Source: Bacillus thuringiensis
Lineage (GTDB): Bacteria > Bacillota > Bacilli > Bacillales > Bacillaceae_G
Direction of reading: 5' to 3'
Length of the DNA stretch: 64,000 bases
Assembly (NCBI RefSeq): GCF_014932895.1
Contig: NZ_JACYOF010000002.1
Coordinates: forward strand, 372,001 to 436,000
Each line of letters opens with the position of its first letter. Position 1 is the first letter of the stretch. The translations under genes were made by a program, and so were the position numbers. This document shows positions 18,297 through 26,883 of the stretch, one piece after another. Below the pieces are notes generated by a model. That model was not told where the DNA came from and did not search any database. It saw only the letters and a list, made by a program, of their open reading frames with translations.

Positions 18297-18401
18297 ATGG
18301 GAAAAGGTAGAAGTAATAATGCTGGTAAAAAGCAACCGAATTTCGATGATTCATCTAATTTCGCTAAACAAAGCCAACCGACAGAAAAGAAGAAGAAATA
18401 A
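18297..18401 (+). CDS. Small basic hydrophilic protein, 34 residues (hypothetical)
   Basis: The protein begins MGKGRSNNAGKKQPNFDDSS and ends PTEKKKK. It is rich in Lys, Asn, Gln and Ser with no membrane segment. A strong GGGGAGGTG precedes the ATG and a 15-bp terminator stem follows the stop, so it looks like a real gene. Composition recalls minor acid-soluble spore proteins, but I do not recognise the family. It lies between two direct bcr1 copies. Confidence 0.6.
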   Translation: MGKGRSNNAGKKQPNFDDSSNFAKQSQPTEKKKK

Positions 18402-18402
18402 G

Positions 18403-18437
18403 AACAGGAGCTCTCTTGATAAAGAGAGCTCCTGTTT
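18403..18437 (+). terminator. Terminator of the 34-residue gene
   Basis: Near-perfect stem AACAGGAGCTCTCTT / AAGAGAGCTCCTGTT with a GATA-type loop. Confidence 0.85.
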
Positions 18438-18614
18438 AAGATATATTGACGTTTCAGCACAACGTATCGATCGCTCAACCAAATAGTCATAAGTGCAAGG
18501 CTTACATTCCTACGAATGGCAACCAATTTAATAGTATTGTTCTGCTTTTTCTAATGCTTCTTGACATTAACCTCATTTAAAATACCAATACTCCATGCTG
18601 TCCAGTTCACCTTG
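18438..18614. other. Intergenic stretch with a possible decayed coding fragment
   Basis: No intact gene is visible. On the minus strand short protein-like pieces (WTAWSIGILNEV, then QEALEKAEQYY in another frame) are interrupted by stops. This suggests a small decayed gene; it cannot be assigned. Confidence 0.25.
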
Positions 18615-18775
18615 ATAAAGTGAAACTTTAATCAGTAGGGGGTGTTCCCCCCCCCCCCACTGATTATCAGCCCGCACCAATCGGGCGTTTACGGGCAGTT
18701 GATCTCCCACTTAACTTCTTTACTCTAGCCTAATTTTGAGGTGGATGTCTTACTGCCCGGAAATAGCGGGATAAA
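18615..18775 (+). repeat. bcr1-type repeat, copy 2
   Basis: Same ends and internal stems as copy 1, in the same orientation 544 bp downstream. It is more diverged: the first loop has a run of 14 C residues and the middle differs at several positions. ATAAA flanks both ends. Confidence 0.83.
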
Positions 18776-18814
18776 AATAATAGTTGTGGGAATGGCTCTA
18801 TAACCAAATCTTTA

Positions 18815-19345
18815 TTAAAATTCTATATTTTCCGCACTTTTCACACAAGCAAACCATTGACCGATTATCTCGTTATGATGCTTAATAATTTGAGAAGCTG
18901 ATAATACTGTAGAATTATATGTACTATGTCCATTCCCTACAAGAGTAACGTCATATCCTAAGCTGTACGCGCGCCTGCATGTTGCATCTACGCAAATTTC
19001 AGATTGAATTCCTGCTATAACAATTCGTTTTATATTCCTCATTTCCAGAGCTTGTTGAAGACCCATTTTATGAAAAGAATCCGGGTGATTCTTCTCAAGA
19101 ACGACATCTCCTATTGCCGGAGCAATAGATTTATGAATTTCCCACCCAGGTGTCCCTTGTTTAAGTGTAGAACCAGACTTCCCGTTAAATTTCATATAAA
19201 AAATAGGTGCTGAAGCAGAACGGGCTTTAGAAATCAATAATCGAATAACTCTTAATAATTCCATTTCATTATATAGAACTTTTTTCTCTTCAAATGAACC
19301 TACTTGTACATCAATTATAAGAAGTGCTGTACAGCTTTTCATCAT
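18815..19345 (-). CDS. Cysteine hydrolase, isochorismatase family
   Basis: The 177-residue protein has the family triad: the Asp in ALLIIDVQVG near the N-terminus, the Lys in VLEKNHPDSFH and the nucleophile Cys in IAGIQSEICVDATCRRAY. Family members hydrolyse isochorismate, nicotinamide or other amides; the substrate is unknown here. The start follows AGGAGGGG; the open frame upstream has no such site. Confidence 0.85.
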   Translation of the reverse strand: MMKSCTALLIIDVQVGSFEEKKVLYNEMELLRVIRLLISKARSASAPIFYMKFNGKSGSTLKQGTPGWEIHKSIAPAIGDVVLEKNHPDSFHKMGLQQALEMRNIKRIVIAGIQSEICVDATCRRAYSLGYDVTLVGNGHSTYNSTVLSASQIIKHHNEIIGQWFACVKSAENIEF

Positions 19346-19471
19346 AAATCCCCTCCTAACACTTGTTCCTAAAATACAAAAGTGAAATATATGTAAACTA
19401 CAAAGTTTTGCATATTTAATGTCTCCAAAATCCCCAAACATACACACTAATACAGGTTCTGGTGCAAAAAT

Positions 19472-19503
19472 AAAACCTCCAGTTTATTAACTAGAGGTTT
19501 ACT
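19472..19503 (-). terminator. Terminator of the FusB-type gene
   Basis: On the minus strand AAACCTCTAGT pairs with ACTGGAGGTTT, followed by TATTTTTG. It lies 12 bases after the stop codon. Confidence 0.75.
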
Positions 19504-19514
19504 ATTAACTCTAT

Positions 19515-20156
19515 TTACTTTTTTAATCTCTCAATAAAATCGTTCAACTTATCAAGTGATTTCATATTTTGATTACAAGCTACACTATCTTTACAAATAT
19601 AATTTCCCTTTTTAACGAAAGTTCCTGGTACATCACCCTTTATCTCAACTAAAAACATTCCTACTTCTTCATGCCCATGACATAATGAACAAATACTTTT
19701 TTTATTTATACTTTGGAATGTTCCTTGTAGGCCAACAAATTTATTTTTATCATTTTTCGCTATAATAAATTTTCTGCTTGATCCCTTATCAATCCAGCTT
19801 AAATAAGATATTTCTTTCATATTCAGTTCTTCCATATCAGGAAGCTTTAATTTTTTCGCCTTAGGGAATAATTTTTTTAACGTTTGTGCTGTAACTTCCT
19901 GAAATGGTATTACATACGGATTTATTTTCAGTAAAAACGATTCTGCAGCTTCTCTATTTTCAACTTCTAATACCGTATTAATTAGTTCTTTTTGTTCCTC
20001 ATTTAAATTTTCAAAAACACCGATTACTTTCTCCATAGCGAGCGATTTTAATGCCGCAATTACACCTCTATCATTTGCTGTCGCATGCCCGTTCGCTAAA
20101 ATATAAGCTTGTGATTTTATAAAATTATATTGATCACTTCTAATAAAAGCTTCCAT
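19515..20156 (-). CDS. FusB/FusC-family elongation factor G-binding protein
   Basis: The 213-residue protein has the same length as staphylococcal FusB. It shows the FusB layout: a helical N-terminal part (FIRSDQYNFIKSQAYILAN, KSLAMEKVIGVFENLNEEQ) and a C-terminal zinc-finger domain with CSLCHGHEEVGMF and YICKDSVACNQN, whose four Cys would bind zinc. FusB proteins bind EF-G and free it from stalled ribosomes, giving fusidic acid resistance. The chromosomal copy here may confer low-level resistance or a housekeeping rescue function. GGAGTG precedes the chosen ATG. Confidence 0.85.
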   Translation of the reverse strand: MEAFIRSDQYNFIKSQAYILANGHATANDRGVIAALKSLAMEKVIGVFENLNEEQKELINTVLEVENREAAESFLLKINPYVIPFQEVTAQTLKKLFPKAKKLKLPDMEELNMKEISYLSWIDKGSSRKFIIAKNDKNKFVGLQGTFQSINKKSICSLCHGHEEVGMFLVEIKGDVPGTFVKKGNYICKDSVACNQNMKSLDKLNDFIERLKK

Positions 20157-20256
20157 CTTTATCACTCCATACAAATTGTTGATCTAGTATCATTGTATAC
20201 AATAATCATGTTTTACGGTATGTAAAAGACAATTTACAAAAGAACTTTACATAACA

Positions 20257-20290
20257 AAACCACCTCTAACTTTCCCATTAGAGGCGGCTT
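20257..20290 (-). terminator. Terminator of the CD3324-family gene
   Basis: On the minus strand CCGCCTCTAA pairs with TTAGAGGTGG, followed by TTTTG. Confidence 0.75.
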
Positions 20291-20292
20291 CC

Positions 20293-20556
20293 TTATTTAG
20301 AATACACGATTTTCTTAATCGTTTCTCCGGACAGAAAATACTTTTCAGCAAGTTGGTGAATCGCAATTCCACTCTTAAACGCATCCTTAATTGCTTTATT
20401 TCGTTCATCCAATTGCTTTCTTCCTCCAGATTGTGTACCCCATTTATAATGTTCCGTTTCTTGTTTTGGAATGTAAATTGTTTCACCTTGTACATACTTT
20501 TGAATTTCAACAATTAAACTTTCTGGTAAAACAGTCGCAGCTTTTACGTATTTCAT
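20293..20556 (-). CDS. CD3324 family protein (small helix-turn-helix protein)
   Basis: The 87-residue protein begins MKYVKAATVLPESLIVEIQK and continues YVQGETIYIPKQ. This N-terminus is typical of the CD3324/Mor-like family. The C-terminal half (RNKAIKDAFKSGIAIHQLAEKYFLSGETIKKIVY) has a helix-turn-helix pattern. The family is thought to bind DNA; no function is established. It is a single gene with its own terminator. Confidence 0.82.
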   Translation of the reverse strand: MKYVKAATVLPESLIVEIQKYVQGETIYIPKQETEHYKWGTQSGGRKQLDERNKAIKDAFKSGIAIHQLAEKYFLSGETIKKIVYSK

Positions 20557-20598
20557 TTCCGCTCGCCCCTTATTTTTTATGGTTCATTTCAATAAGGT

Positions 20599-20698
20599 GC
20601 AAAGCCAAATAAAAAAATGATACGAGCTCATTTGGGCGATTGTATATTACTTGTCTACCTCACGCAAAGTATCGCCATTTCCATATTTGGCTTTGCAT
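20599..20698. repeat. Inverted repeat upstream of the CD3324-family gene
   Basis: GCAAAGCCAAATA at ~20599-20611 faces TATTTGGCTTTGC at ~20684-20696, giving 13-bp perfect arms with a ~70-base loop. It could form a long hairpin in a transcript leading to the CD3324 gene, or be a mobile-element scar. Confidence 0.5.
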
Positions 20699-20738
20699 GA
20701 GACGCTGCAGTGTCTGGCGATTGAACTGTAATCACCAT
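20655..20738 (-). CDS. Possible 27-residue leader ORF upstream of the CD3324-family gene
   Basis: The ORF reads MVITVQSPDTAASHAKPNME and ends MAILCVR-stop. It has a perfect AGGAGGTG ribosome binding site, which is its best support. One arm of the inverted repeat at 20599-20698 is inside the ORF. It may be a leader peptide or a gene remnant. Confidence 0.3.
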   Translation of the reverse strand: MVITVQSPDTAASHAKPNMEMAILCVR

Positions 20739-20881
20739 ATAAACACCTCCTAATATACCTTTTGCATTTTATTATATGACAAATCCCCCTTCCTTGCATC
20801 TTCATAATTTTTGAAGCAACAAGTTACACAGTTTGATATAATATTTTTTAATCGAACCAAAAAATATAGTGAGGTTGCGTT

Positions 20882-21586
20882 ATGAAGAAGAGAATAATCA
20901 TTACAATAGTTACAATATTCATTATTACTATAGCTTTATTCGGAACATACAAATTGATGAACGCAAGAAGTTTTCAATTATTTGGAGATCTAACCAATCG
21001 CGTTGAGACGAATGAAAAGGTGATTGCATTAACTTTTGATGATGGCCCTACCAAAAATATCGAACGAATATTACCACTTTTAGATAAGTACAATGCGAAA
21101 GCTACTTTCTTTGTTATCGGAAACGAATTAGAAAATAATTTATCATTAGGAAAAGCAATTGTTCAATCAGGACACCAACTTGGAAACCATACATATTCTC
21201 ATAAAAGAATGGTCTTTAAAACACCTTCTTTTTTTAAAGAAGAAATAGAAAAAACAAATTCATTAATTCGCCAAACAGGATTTACCGACGAAATTGATTT
21301 TAGGCCACCTAATGGTAAGAAGCTAATAGGACTGCCCTATTATTTAAATAAAAACAATATCGAAACAATTACATGGGATCTCGAACCTGACACTTTTTAT
21401 AAATCTCCGGCTGATAAAATTGACTACGTTAATAAAAATGTAAAACCAGGTTCTATCATTTTATTACACTCTATGTATGATGAATCGAATGAAAATTTAC
21501 AGACCATTGAAGGTATTTTAGATTCTTTATCTAAAAAAGGCTATCAATTCGTAACAGTAAATGCACTGCAAAAAAGGACAAAATAA
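20882..21586 (+). CDS. Polysaccharide deacetylase (NodB-domain) family protein
   Basis: The 234-residue protein has an N-terminal signal anchor (IIITIVTIFIITIALFGTYK). The NodB domain follows: ALTFDDGPTKN with the catalytic and metal-binding Asp residues, LGNHTYSHK with the metal His pair, a RPPNGK arginine motif and a late ILLHSMYD with the catalytic His. It would deacetylate N-acetylglucosamine residues of peptidoglycan or a related polymer outside the membrane. The motif order matches Bacillus PdaA/YheN-like enzymes. Single gene. Confidence 0.87.
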   Translation: MKKRIIITIVTIFIITIALFGTYKLMNARSFQLFGDLTNRVETNEKVIALTFDDGPTKNIERILPLLDKYNAKATFFVIGNELENNLSLGKAIVQSGHQLGNHTYSHKRMVFKTPSFFKEEIEKTNSLIRQTGFTDEIDFRPPNGKKLIGLPYYLNKNNIETITWDLEPDTFYKSPADKIDYVNKNVKPGSIILLHSMYDESNENLQTIEGILDSLSKKGYQFVTVNALQKRTK

Positions 21587-21587
21587 A

Positions 21588-21626
21588 AAAGATAGTGTAT
21601 CATACAACGATACACTACCTTTCTTT
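21588..21626. terminator. Bidirectional terminator between the deacetylase and NSS transporter genes
   Basis: Stem ATAGTGTATC / GATACACTAC with A- and T-rich flanks, between convergent genes. Confidence 0.85.
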
Positions 21627-22963
21627 TATATAATCCCAAGTACATTTAGGAACACGATAATAATTGCGATTGGTGCGATATAGCGAAGTAAGAATAGCCA
21701 TAATACGAATAGTTTATAGCCTTTATTTTTACTTACACCAAGCTCTTTCATTAGTACATCTTTTTTCATTTTTAATGGAACAAAGATCGAAACTAATAAT
21801 ACACCAAGTGGCATTAATACGTTACTTACTGCATAGTCCGCTAGATCAAACACAGTCTTTCCAAATATCTTCAGATCACTTAATATACCGAATGATAATG
21901 CTGATGGTACCCCAACAACAAAGATTAATAATCCAACGATTAAAGCCATTTTTTCACGTTTCCCTTTACCTTTTGCAGTTAAAGACGCAACGCTAATTTC
22001 TAACATCGAAATTGCTGATGTAATAGTAGCAAAGAAGAATAGTAATAAGAAAACGATGAAAAATAATTTTCCGAACGCCATTTTACTGAAAATAGCTGGC
22101 AATACGATAAATAATAGTCCTGGTCCTTGAGATGGTTCCATCCCAAAGGCGAACACAACTGGGAAAATTGCAAGTCCTGCAAGTAAAGTAATAACGAGCG
22201 TCAAAGCAACGATAGAAAATGCTGAACGCGGTAAACTTTCTTCTTTCGGTAAGTATGAGCTATACGTTACCATAACGGCTACACCGACAGATAGTGAGAA
22301 GAACGATTGCCCCATCGCATATAAAATAATTTCTGACGTCACATTTGAGAAATCAGGTTGTAAGAAGAAACGCACCCCTTCTCCAGCACCGTCTAATGTA
22401 AGTGCACGAACGATTAATACAAAGAATAAAACGAATAGTGCCGGCATGAAATATTTATTTACTTTTTCAACACCATTTTGCACGCCTTTACTTACGATAA
22501 AAATAGTAATAAGGATGAATAATAACTGTGATCCAACTGCTAAATACGGATTGGAAATGATTTCGCCGAACGTATCTTCGTATGCCCCATTTCCTTCCCA
22601 TAGTCTACCTGTAATTGCATTCCATAAGTATAATAAAATCCAACCTCCGACAACACTGTAGAAAGAAAGTAATATGAAACATGTTACAATCCCTAATTTA
22701 CCTAACCACGGCCATAACGTTTTCGGTGCAATTTCTCTGTACGCATCCACGGCCTCTTTTTGTGTACTTCTTCCGATAACAAATTCAGCTAATAATAGCG
22801 GTAATCCAATTAATAATGTGAACCCGATGAAAATAAGGAAGAACGCACCGCCTCCTCCAATGCCAGCCATATATGGGAATTTCCAAATCGCCCCAAGACC
22901 AATTGCTGAACCTGCTGCAGCTAATATGAAGCCTAATTTCGATGTCCATTGCTGTGAATTCAT
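21626..22963 (-). CDS. Sodium-dependent amino acid transporter, NSS/SNF family (YocR-like)
   Basis: The 445-residue protein has 11-12 membrane helices. The N-terminus [20 protein letters not shown] and [16 protein letters not shown] hold the sodium and substrate sites of the LeuT fold. It would co-transport an amino acid with Na+. The T-box upstream reads a phenylalanine codon, so phenylalanine (or a precursor/aromatic amino acid) is the inferred substrate. The ATG follows GAGAGGAG. No fused domains. Confidence 0.9.
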   Translation of the reverse strand: MNSQQWTSKLGFILAAAGSAIGLGAIWKFPYMAGIGGGGAFFLIFIGFTLLIGLPLLLAEFVIGRSTQKEAVDAYREIAPKTLWPWLGKLGIVTCFILLSFYSVVGGWILLYLWNAITGRLWEGNGAYEDTFGEIISNPYLAVGSQLLFILITIFIVSKGVQNGVEKVNKYFMPALFVLFFVLIVRALTLDGAGEGVRFFLQPDFSNVTSEIILYAMGQSFFSLSVGVAVMVTYSSYLPKEESLPRSAFSIVALTLVITLLAGLAIFPVVFAFGMEPSQGPGLLFIVLPAIFSKMAFGKLFFIVFLLLFFFATITSAISMLEISVASLTAKGKGKREKMALIVGLLIFVVGVPSALSFGILSDLKIFGKTVFDLADYAVSNVLMPLGVLLVSIFVPLKMKKDVLMKELGVSKNKGYKLFVLWLFLLRYIAPIAIIIVFLNVLGII

Positions 22964-23067
22964 TTGTTTGTCTCCTCTCTTTATCTTTTTTCTGTTTTAC
23001 AATTCGGTATTTATATTGTTCTATCCATACTCTTTTCTAATACGTTCACTTCCTTCCTAATAAAAAA

Positions 23068-23475
23068 CGCCCCTACGTAAACACGTAGGGACGACAAAAA
23101 TATCGCGGTACCACCCTAGTTATGAAGATACACCAAAAGTAAGACCTAAATAAAAACGCCCCTACGTAAACACGTAGGGACGATAAAATATCGCGGTACC
23201 ACCCTAGTTATGAAAACACAACTAAGTAAGACCTAAATAAAAAACGTCCCTACGTAAATACGTAGGGACGATATATATCGCGGTACCACCCTAGTTGTGA
23301 AAAAATCTTCACCACTTTATTTGATAACGGTATACACTACCGTCTTTCATTTCCTCACAATGTAAGATTTATGAAAGATGCTCCAGGACGAACTTCATGA
23401 ATAATCTATATACTGATTCACACCAACCATCAGCTCTCTGAAATAGGGAGATTTTCACTACTATACCCTTTCATT
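23068..23475 (-). promoter_or_regulatory. T-box leader with one specifier domain and three antiterminator/terminator modules (Phe-type specifier)
   Basis: The minus strand has a single stem I (~23475-23330) with the specifier loop GAAG-TTC-GTC; TTC (23392-23390) is a phenylalanine codon. The alignment is supported by the ilv (ATC) and asnA (AAC) leaders in this window. Three tandem copies of T-box plus terminator follow. Each has CTAGGGTGGTACCGCGATA. The terminators CGTCCCTACGT / ACGTAGGGACG are at 23243-23270, 23157-23182 and 23068-23093. The repeat period is ~86-89 bases. Confidence 0.9.
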
Positions 23476-23504
23476 GCCCAAATATTTTTTCCGAATTGAT
23501 TACT

Positions 23505-23537
23505 ATCATTTTTATCATACATTAAAAATAGTGTCAA
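23505..23537 (-). promoter_or_regulatory. Putative promoter of the NSS transporter leader
   Basis: TTGACA at 23537-23532 is followed by an AT-rich stretch with weak -10 candidates (TATGAT, GATAAA). The -35 is clear, the -10 is not. Confidence 0.4.
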
Positions 23538-23702
23538 CTCATATTTTGAATTTTTATGTACTACTTTCTATTCAAAAATTCAAAATATGACTTTTGTATG
23601 AATAGTATTAGAACATTTATGGTTTATACTGTATTAACTTCTCTAGCAGGTTTATAGTAGTATACGATGAATGCAAGACAGCACGAGTAGGAGGAAAGGA
23701 TT

Positions 23703-25337
23703 TTGTCTACTTCAAAAGTTTTAAAAGGCACTGCTTTATTAAGTGGTGCAACAATGATTTCACGAATTTTAGGTTTTATATACTTCTTCCCTTTTCAATT
23801 ATTAGTTGGAACGCAAGGAGTCGCTTTATACGGATATGCATACTCTTGGTACGGTATTTTATTAAGTTTTTCAACAGCTGGTATTCCTATTGCCGTCTCC
23901 AAATTTGTTGCAAAACATAATGCGCTCGGTGATTATAGTACAAGTAAAAAATTATATAACTCTAGCGTAAAATTAATGCTATTTATGGGTTTTTCAGGGT
24001 TTTTAATTTTATTTATTGGAGCCCCTTACATATCACAATTTATTATTCGTTCTAAAACGCCAGATCCAAAGTTTATTGCCGACGTAACACTTACGATGCG
24101 GGCATTAAGTTTCGCTCTTATTATCGTACCAGCTATGAGTGTTACACGTGGTTATTTCCAAGGTTTCCAACATATGAAACCAAGTGCTGTATCTCAAGTC
24201 GTAGAACAAATTGCACGTGTCATTTTCATTTTAGTCGGGAGTTTTATCGTCTCAAAACTATTAGGTGGTTCCGTAGCTTCTTCTGTTGCAGTTGCTACAT
24301 TCGGTGCTGTTATCGGGGCACTTGCGAGCGTCTCCATTTTAATGATGTACTGGAAAAAATATAACGGATTAAAACCTCCTGAAGGTGAGCTAAAAACGAG
24401 ATCATCCAATATTCCGTTAAAAAATATTTATATGGAATTACTACGTTACGCAATTCCAATTGTATTTGTAGGCATTGCAATCCCGCTCTATACATTAGTA
24501 GATCAATATACGGTTGCAGATGTCCTTAGAGCGATGGGAGAGCCTTTAAAAACTGCCAATGCAGTTTTCGCTTATATAACGAATTATGCACAAAAATTAA
24601 TTATGATTCCAGCTTCACTTGCAACTGGATTCTCATTAACGATCATTCCGGCTATTACGAAATCTTACACAGGCGGGAAACTAGATGAATTACAAGAACA
24701 AATTTCAAAGATATTCCAAGTATTGCTATTCTTCACTATCCCAGCTGCATTCGGTTTAGCTAGTATCGCTTATGATGCGTTCCGTATGGTTTATGTGAAC
24801 CCTGAAATTGCACTCGGTGGGTCACAATATTTAATTTCCTTTGCGCCTTCTGCTATATTAAGTGCGATTTTCACAGTTTCAGCAGCTATATTACAAGGAA
24901 TCGATTATCAAAGAAAAACAATGATTGCATTCTCAGTCGGTATCCTCGTTAAGATTTTAGTGAATACACCGCTCTTACATTTATTTGGCGGACACGGTGC
25001 TGTACTTGGAACAATTCTTGGATATCTCGTTTCTAATATTATTATGTTGTACTGCATCATTAAGTTTGCGAAATTTAAAATTGGCGAAACAGCAAAAACA
25101 GTATTCCTTATTACGATTTACTCCGCAGCAATGTCTGCTGTTGTAATTGCATTAAAAGCAATTATAAGCTGGATTATTCCTGGCCAATCTTATACCGAAT
25201 CACTGCTCATTGTATTTATATGTGGTGCGGCAGGAGGACTTGTTTACCTTTTATTCGTATTAACAAGCGGACTTGCTTCACATATTCTCGGTGATCGTAT
25301 TCAACGTTTACCTGTACTAGGAAAATTAGTAAAATAA
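23703..25337 (+). CDS. MurJ-like lipid II flippase (YtgP family, MOP superfamily)
   Basis: The 544-residue protein has ~14 membrane helices and the same length as B. subtilis YtgP/MurJ. It starts with TTG after AGGAGG (STSKVLKGTALLSGATMISR). The segments GFIYFFPFQLLVGTQGVALYG, SVTRGYFQGFQHMKPSAVSQ and PIYxLVDQYT-like RYAIPIVFVGIAIPLYTLVD are family-typical. It would flip lipid-linked cell-wall precursors. The related SpoVB acts only in sporulation; length and N-terminus favour YtgP. Confidence 0.85.
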   Translation: MSTSKVLKGTALLSGATMISRILGFIYFFPFQLLVGTQGVALYGYAYSWYGILLSFSTAGIPIAVSKFVAKHNALGDYSTSKKLYNSSVKLMLFMGFSGFLILFIGAPYISQFIIRSKTPDPKFIADVTLTMRALSFALIIVPAMSVTRGYFQGFQHMKPSAVSQVVEQIARVIFILVGSFIVSKLLGGSVASSVAVATFGAVIGALASVSILMMYWKKYNGLKPPEGELKTRSSNIPLKNIYMELLRYAIPIVFVGIAIPLYTLVDQYTVADVLRAMGEPLKTANAVFAYITNYAQKLIMIPASLATGFSLTIIPAITKSYTGGKLDELQEQISKIFQVLLFFTIPAAFGLASIAYDAFRMVYVNPEIALGGSQYLISFAPSAILSAIFTVSAAILQGIDYQRKTMIAFSVGILVKILVNTPLLHLFGGHGAVLGTILGYLVSNIIMLYCIIKFAKFKIGETAKTVFLITIYSAAMSAVVIALKAIISWIIPGQSYTESLLIVFICGAAGGLVYLLFVLTSGLASHILGDRIQRLPVLGKLVK

Positions 25338-25378
25338 AAAACAAGAGATGTAACTCGTTGTTACATCTCTTGTTTTTT
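25338..25378. terminator. Bidirectional terminator after the flippase gene
   Basis: Stem ACAAGAGATGTAAC / GTTACATCTCTTGT with T runs on both sides. Confidence 0.9.
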
Positions 25379-26202
25379 TACTTTGCATATTGAATATGTT
25401 TTTGTTGCTCAGCAATATTTAATTCTGGATTATACTGTTCTACTAAATGTAATATCTCTTTGATTAACACTTCTAACTCCTGTACACTATACTCTGGACT
25501 CCCTATCAACGTATTCCCCATACGTTCATATAGATTTTCAGGCTTAATACTCATTCGTTCCACATTATATGGCATCCATTTAAATGCAGGATGATGCACG
25601 TACATTCGGTTCAGACCAAATAAGACTCCAAATATATTTCTTTGTACTTCACAAATAACATCATATAGCATAAGCCAATCTTTTCGTTTCAAAAGAGCCT
25701 CTCGATTATGCCAACGATTGCTTAACCAAAGGTTTTCTGAAATCATTTGTTTCGCTAGTTCTTCTGGATACACCACCACTCTATCTTTTAATTCATTCAC
25801 TTTCTTTTCTCCATACAAACTAGCACCATCATGAACGGATGATACAATACATTGTTTCTCATAATTTATATCATACTGTTCTACAACTTCTGAAATAACC
25901 TTTTCTACTGTCACTGTTAAAAAATTACTAATCTCTAGTTTAATTCCTTCTTTCGTCAAATATGTTTCCGACCATTCTTCTTCCTCGTAAGGATGATATG
26001 ACAAAATTGTTCCACCAATATGGTGAATAGGCCCTTTACGATCCTCATCCTCTGGTGGTGCTGACCATAAAATATGCAACTCAATATCTGAATGTTTATC
26101 TTCTAACTTTCTTGCTACAGATCCTGCTAAAATAACAGTCTCGACTTTCGGGTTTTGTCTATAAATCTCTGACATTTCTATCGCTTTCTCTTTTAATCCC
26201 AT
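25378..26202 (-). CDS. Nucleotidyltransferase-domain protein (DUF4037-like)
   Basis: The 274-residue protein has a minimal nucleotidyltransferase signature in its first 45 residues: VILAGSVARKLEDKHSDIEL (Gly-Ser and Asp-x-Glu). An alpha-helical C-terminal domain follows (KRKDWLMLYDVICEVQRNIFGVLFG region). Such proteins transfer nucleotides to small molecules or other proteins; no specific substrate can be named. GGGGGG lies just ahead of the chosen ATG. The frame is open 21 codons further upstream without a site. Confidence 0.75.
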   Translation of the reverse strand: MGLKEKAIEMSEIYRQNPKVETVILAGSVARKLEDKHSDIELHILWSAPPEDEDRKGPIHHIGGTILSYHPYEEEEWSETYLTKEGIKLEISNFLTVTVEKVISEVVEQYDINYEKQCIVSSVHDGASLYGEKKVNELKDRVVVYPEELAKQMISENLWLSNRWHNREALLKRKDWLMLYDVICEVQRNIFGVLFGLNRMYVHHPAFKWMPYNVERMSIKPENLYERMGNTLIGSPEYSVQELEVLIKEILHLVEQYNPELNIAEQQKHIQYAK

Positions 26203-26293
26203 TTCATTCCCCCCTATAACTATCCCCTTCTCTTTTTTACATTTATCTATTTCAATATTACACATTGTATTATCTTTTCAAATTCCCGCTAAA

Positions 26294-26806
26294 TCATATT
26301 TCTACCCAATAACGCTGAACAATTTCACCAGTATGCGAAGAAACCACTTCATTTTCTAACACACCGCCAGCCTTTTGAATCGTTTTAGCAGAACCAATAT
26401 TAGATTTATCGCAAGTTATTAAAACTTTCTTCAACCCTAATTTTTGTGCCTCAATCAATGAAAGTTGAAGTTGCTTCGTAGCGTAACCTTGGCGACGTTT
26501 ATTCGGATGGACACTATAACCGATATGACCGCTTTCCAGCAATAATTCTGGAGTTAACCGATGGCGTATATTAACAAAGCCTACTATTCCCCCTTTCTCT
26601 ACACTTAAAAACTGACTAGACGGCACTCGATTAGATGGTAAGTTTTCTCCTACTTCTTGTATATTCACTTTTTCAAACCATTCATCAAGAGAAGCAAAAT
26701 TTTGTAAAGAACTACTACCATGTGGTTGTTCCCCTGCATATGAAAATACCTTCTGATACTCCATAATTTGTTCACTATATTCACGTGTTGGTTTTAATAG
26801 TTTCAT
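26294..26806 (-). CDS. GNAT family N-acetyltransferase
   Basis: The 170-residue protein has the acetyl-CoA binding loop HPNKRRQGYATKQLQLS and the following KVLITCDKSNIGSAKTIQKA, typical of YjdJ-like/RimL-like acetyltransferases. The acceptor is unknown. It is followed by the nucleotidyltransferase gene on the same strand, 91 bases on. Confidence 0.82.
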   Translation of the reverse strand: MKLLKPTREYSEQIMEYQKVFSYAGEQPHGSSSLQNFASLDEWFEKVNIQEVGENLPSNRVPSSQFLSVEKGGIVGFVNIRHRLTPELLLESGHIGYSVHPNKRRQGYATKQLQLSLIEAQKLGLKKVLITCDKSNIGSAKTIQKAGGVLENEVVSSHTGEIVQRYWVEI

Positions 26807-26836
26807 TATTCTTCTCCCCTCTTAATAACTTAAAAC

Positions 26837-26874
26837 AAACACCTTAATAGCTCTATTTCACTATTAAGGTGTTT
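26837..26874 (-). terminator. Terminator of the fsr-cysK pair
   Basis: Perfect stem AAACACCTTAATAG / CTATTAAGGTGTTT ten bases after the cysK stop. Confidence 0.88.
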
Positions 26875-26883
26875 CCATCACTT

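Noticed and set aside
18143-18526. Minus-strand open frame across bcr1 copy 1 and the 34-residue gene
   Set aside because: It runs through the repeat and the terminator hairpin, so it is an accidental frame.
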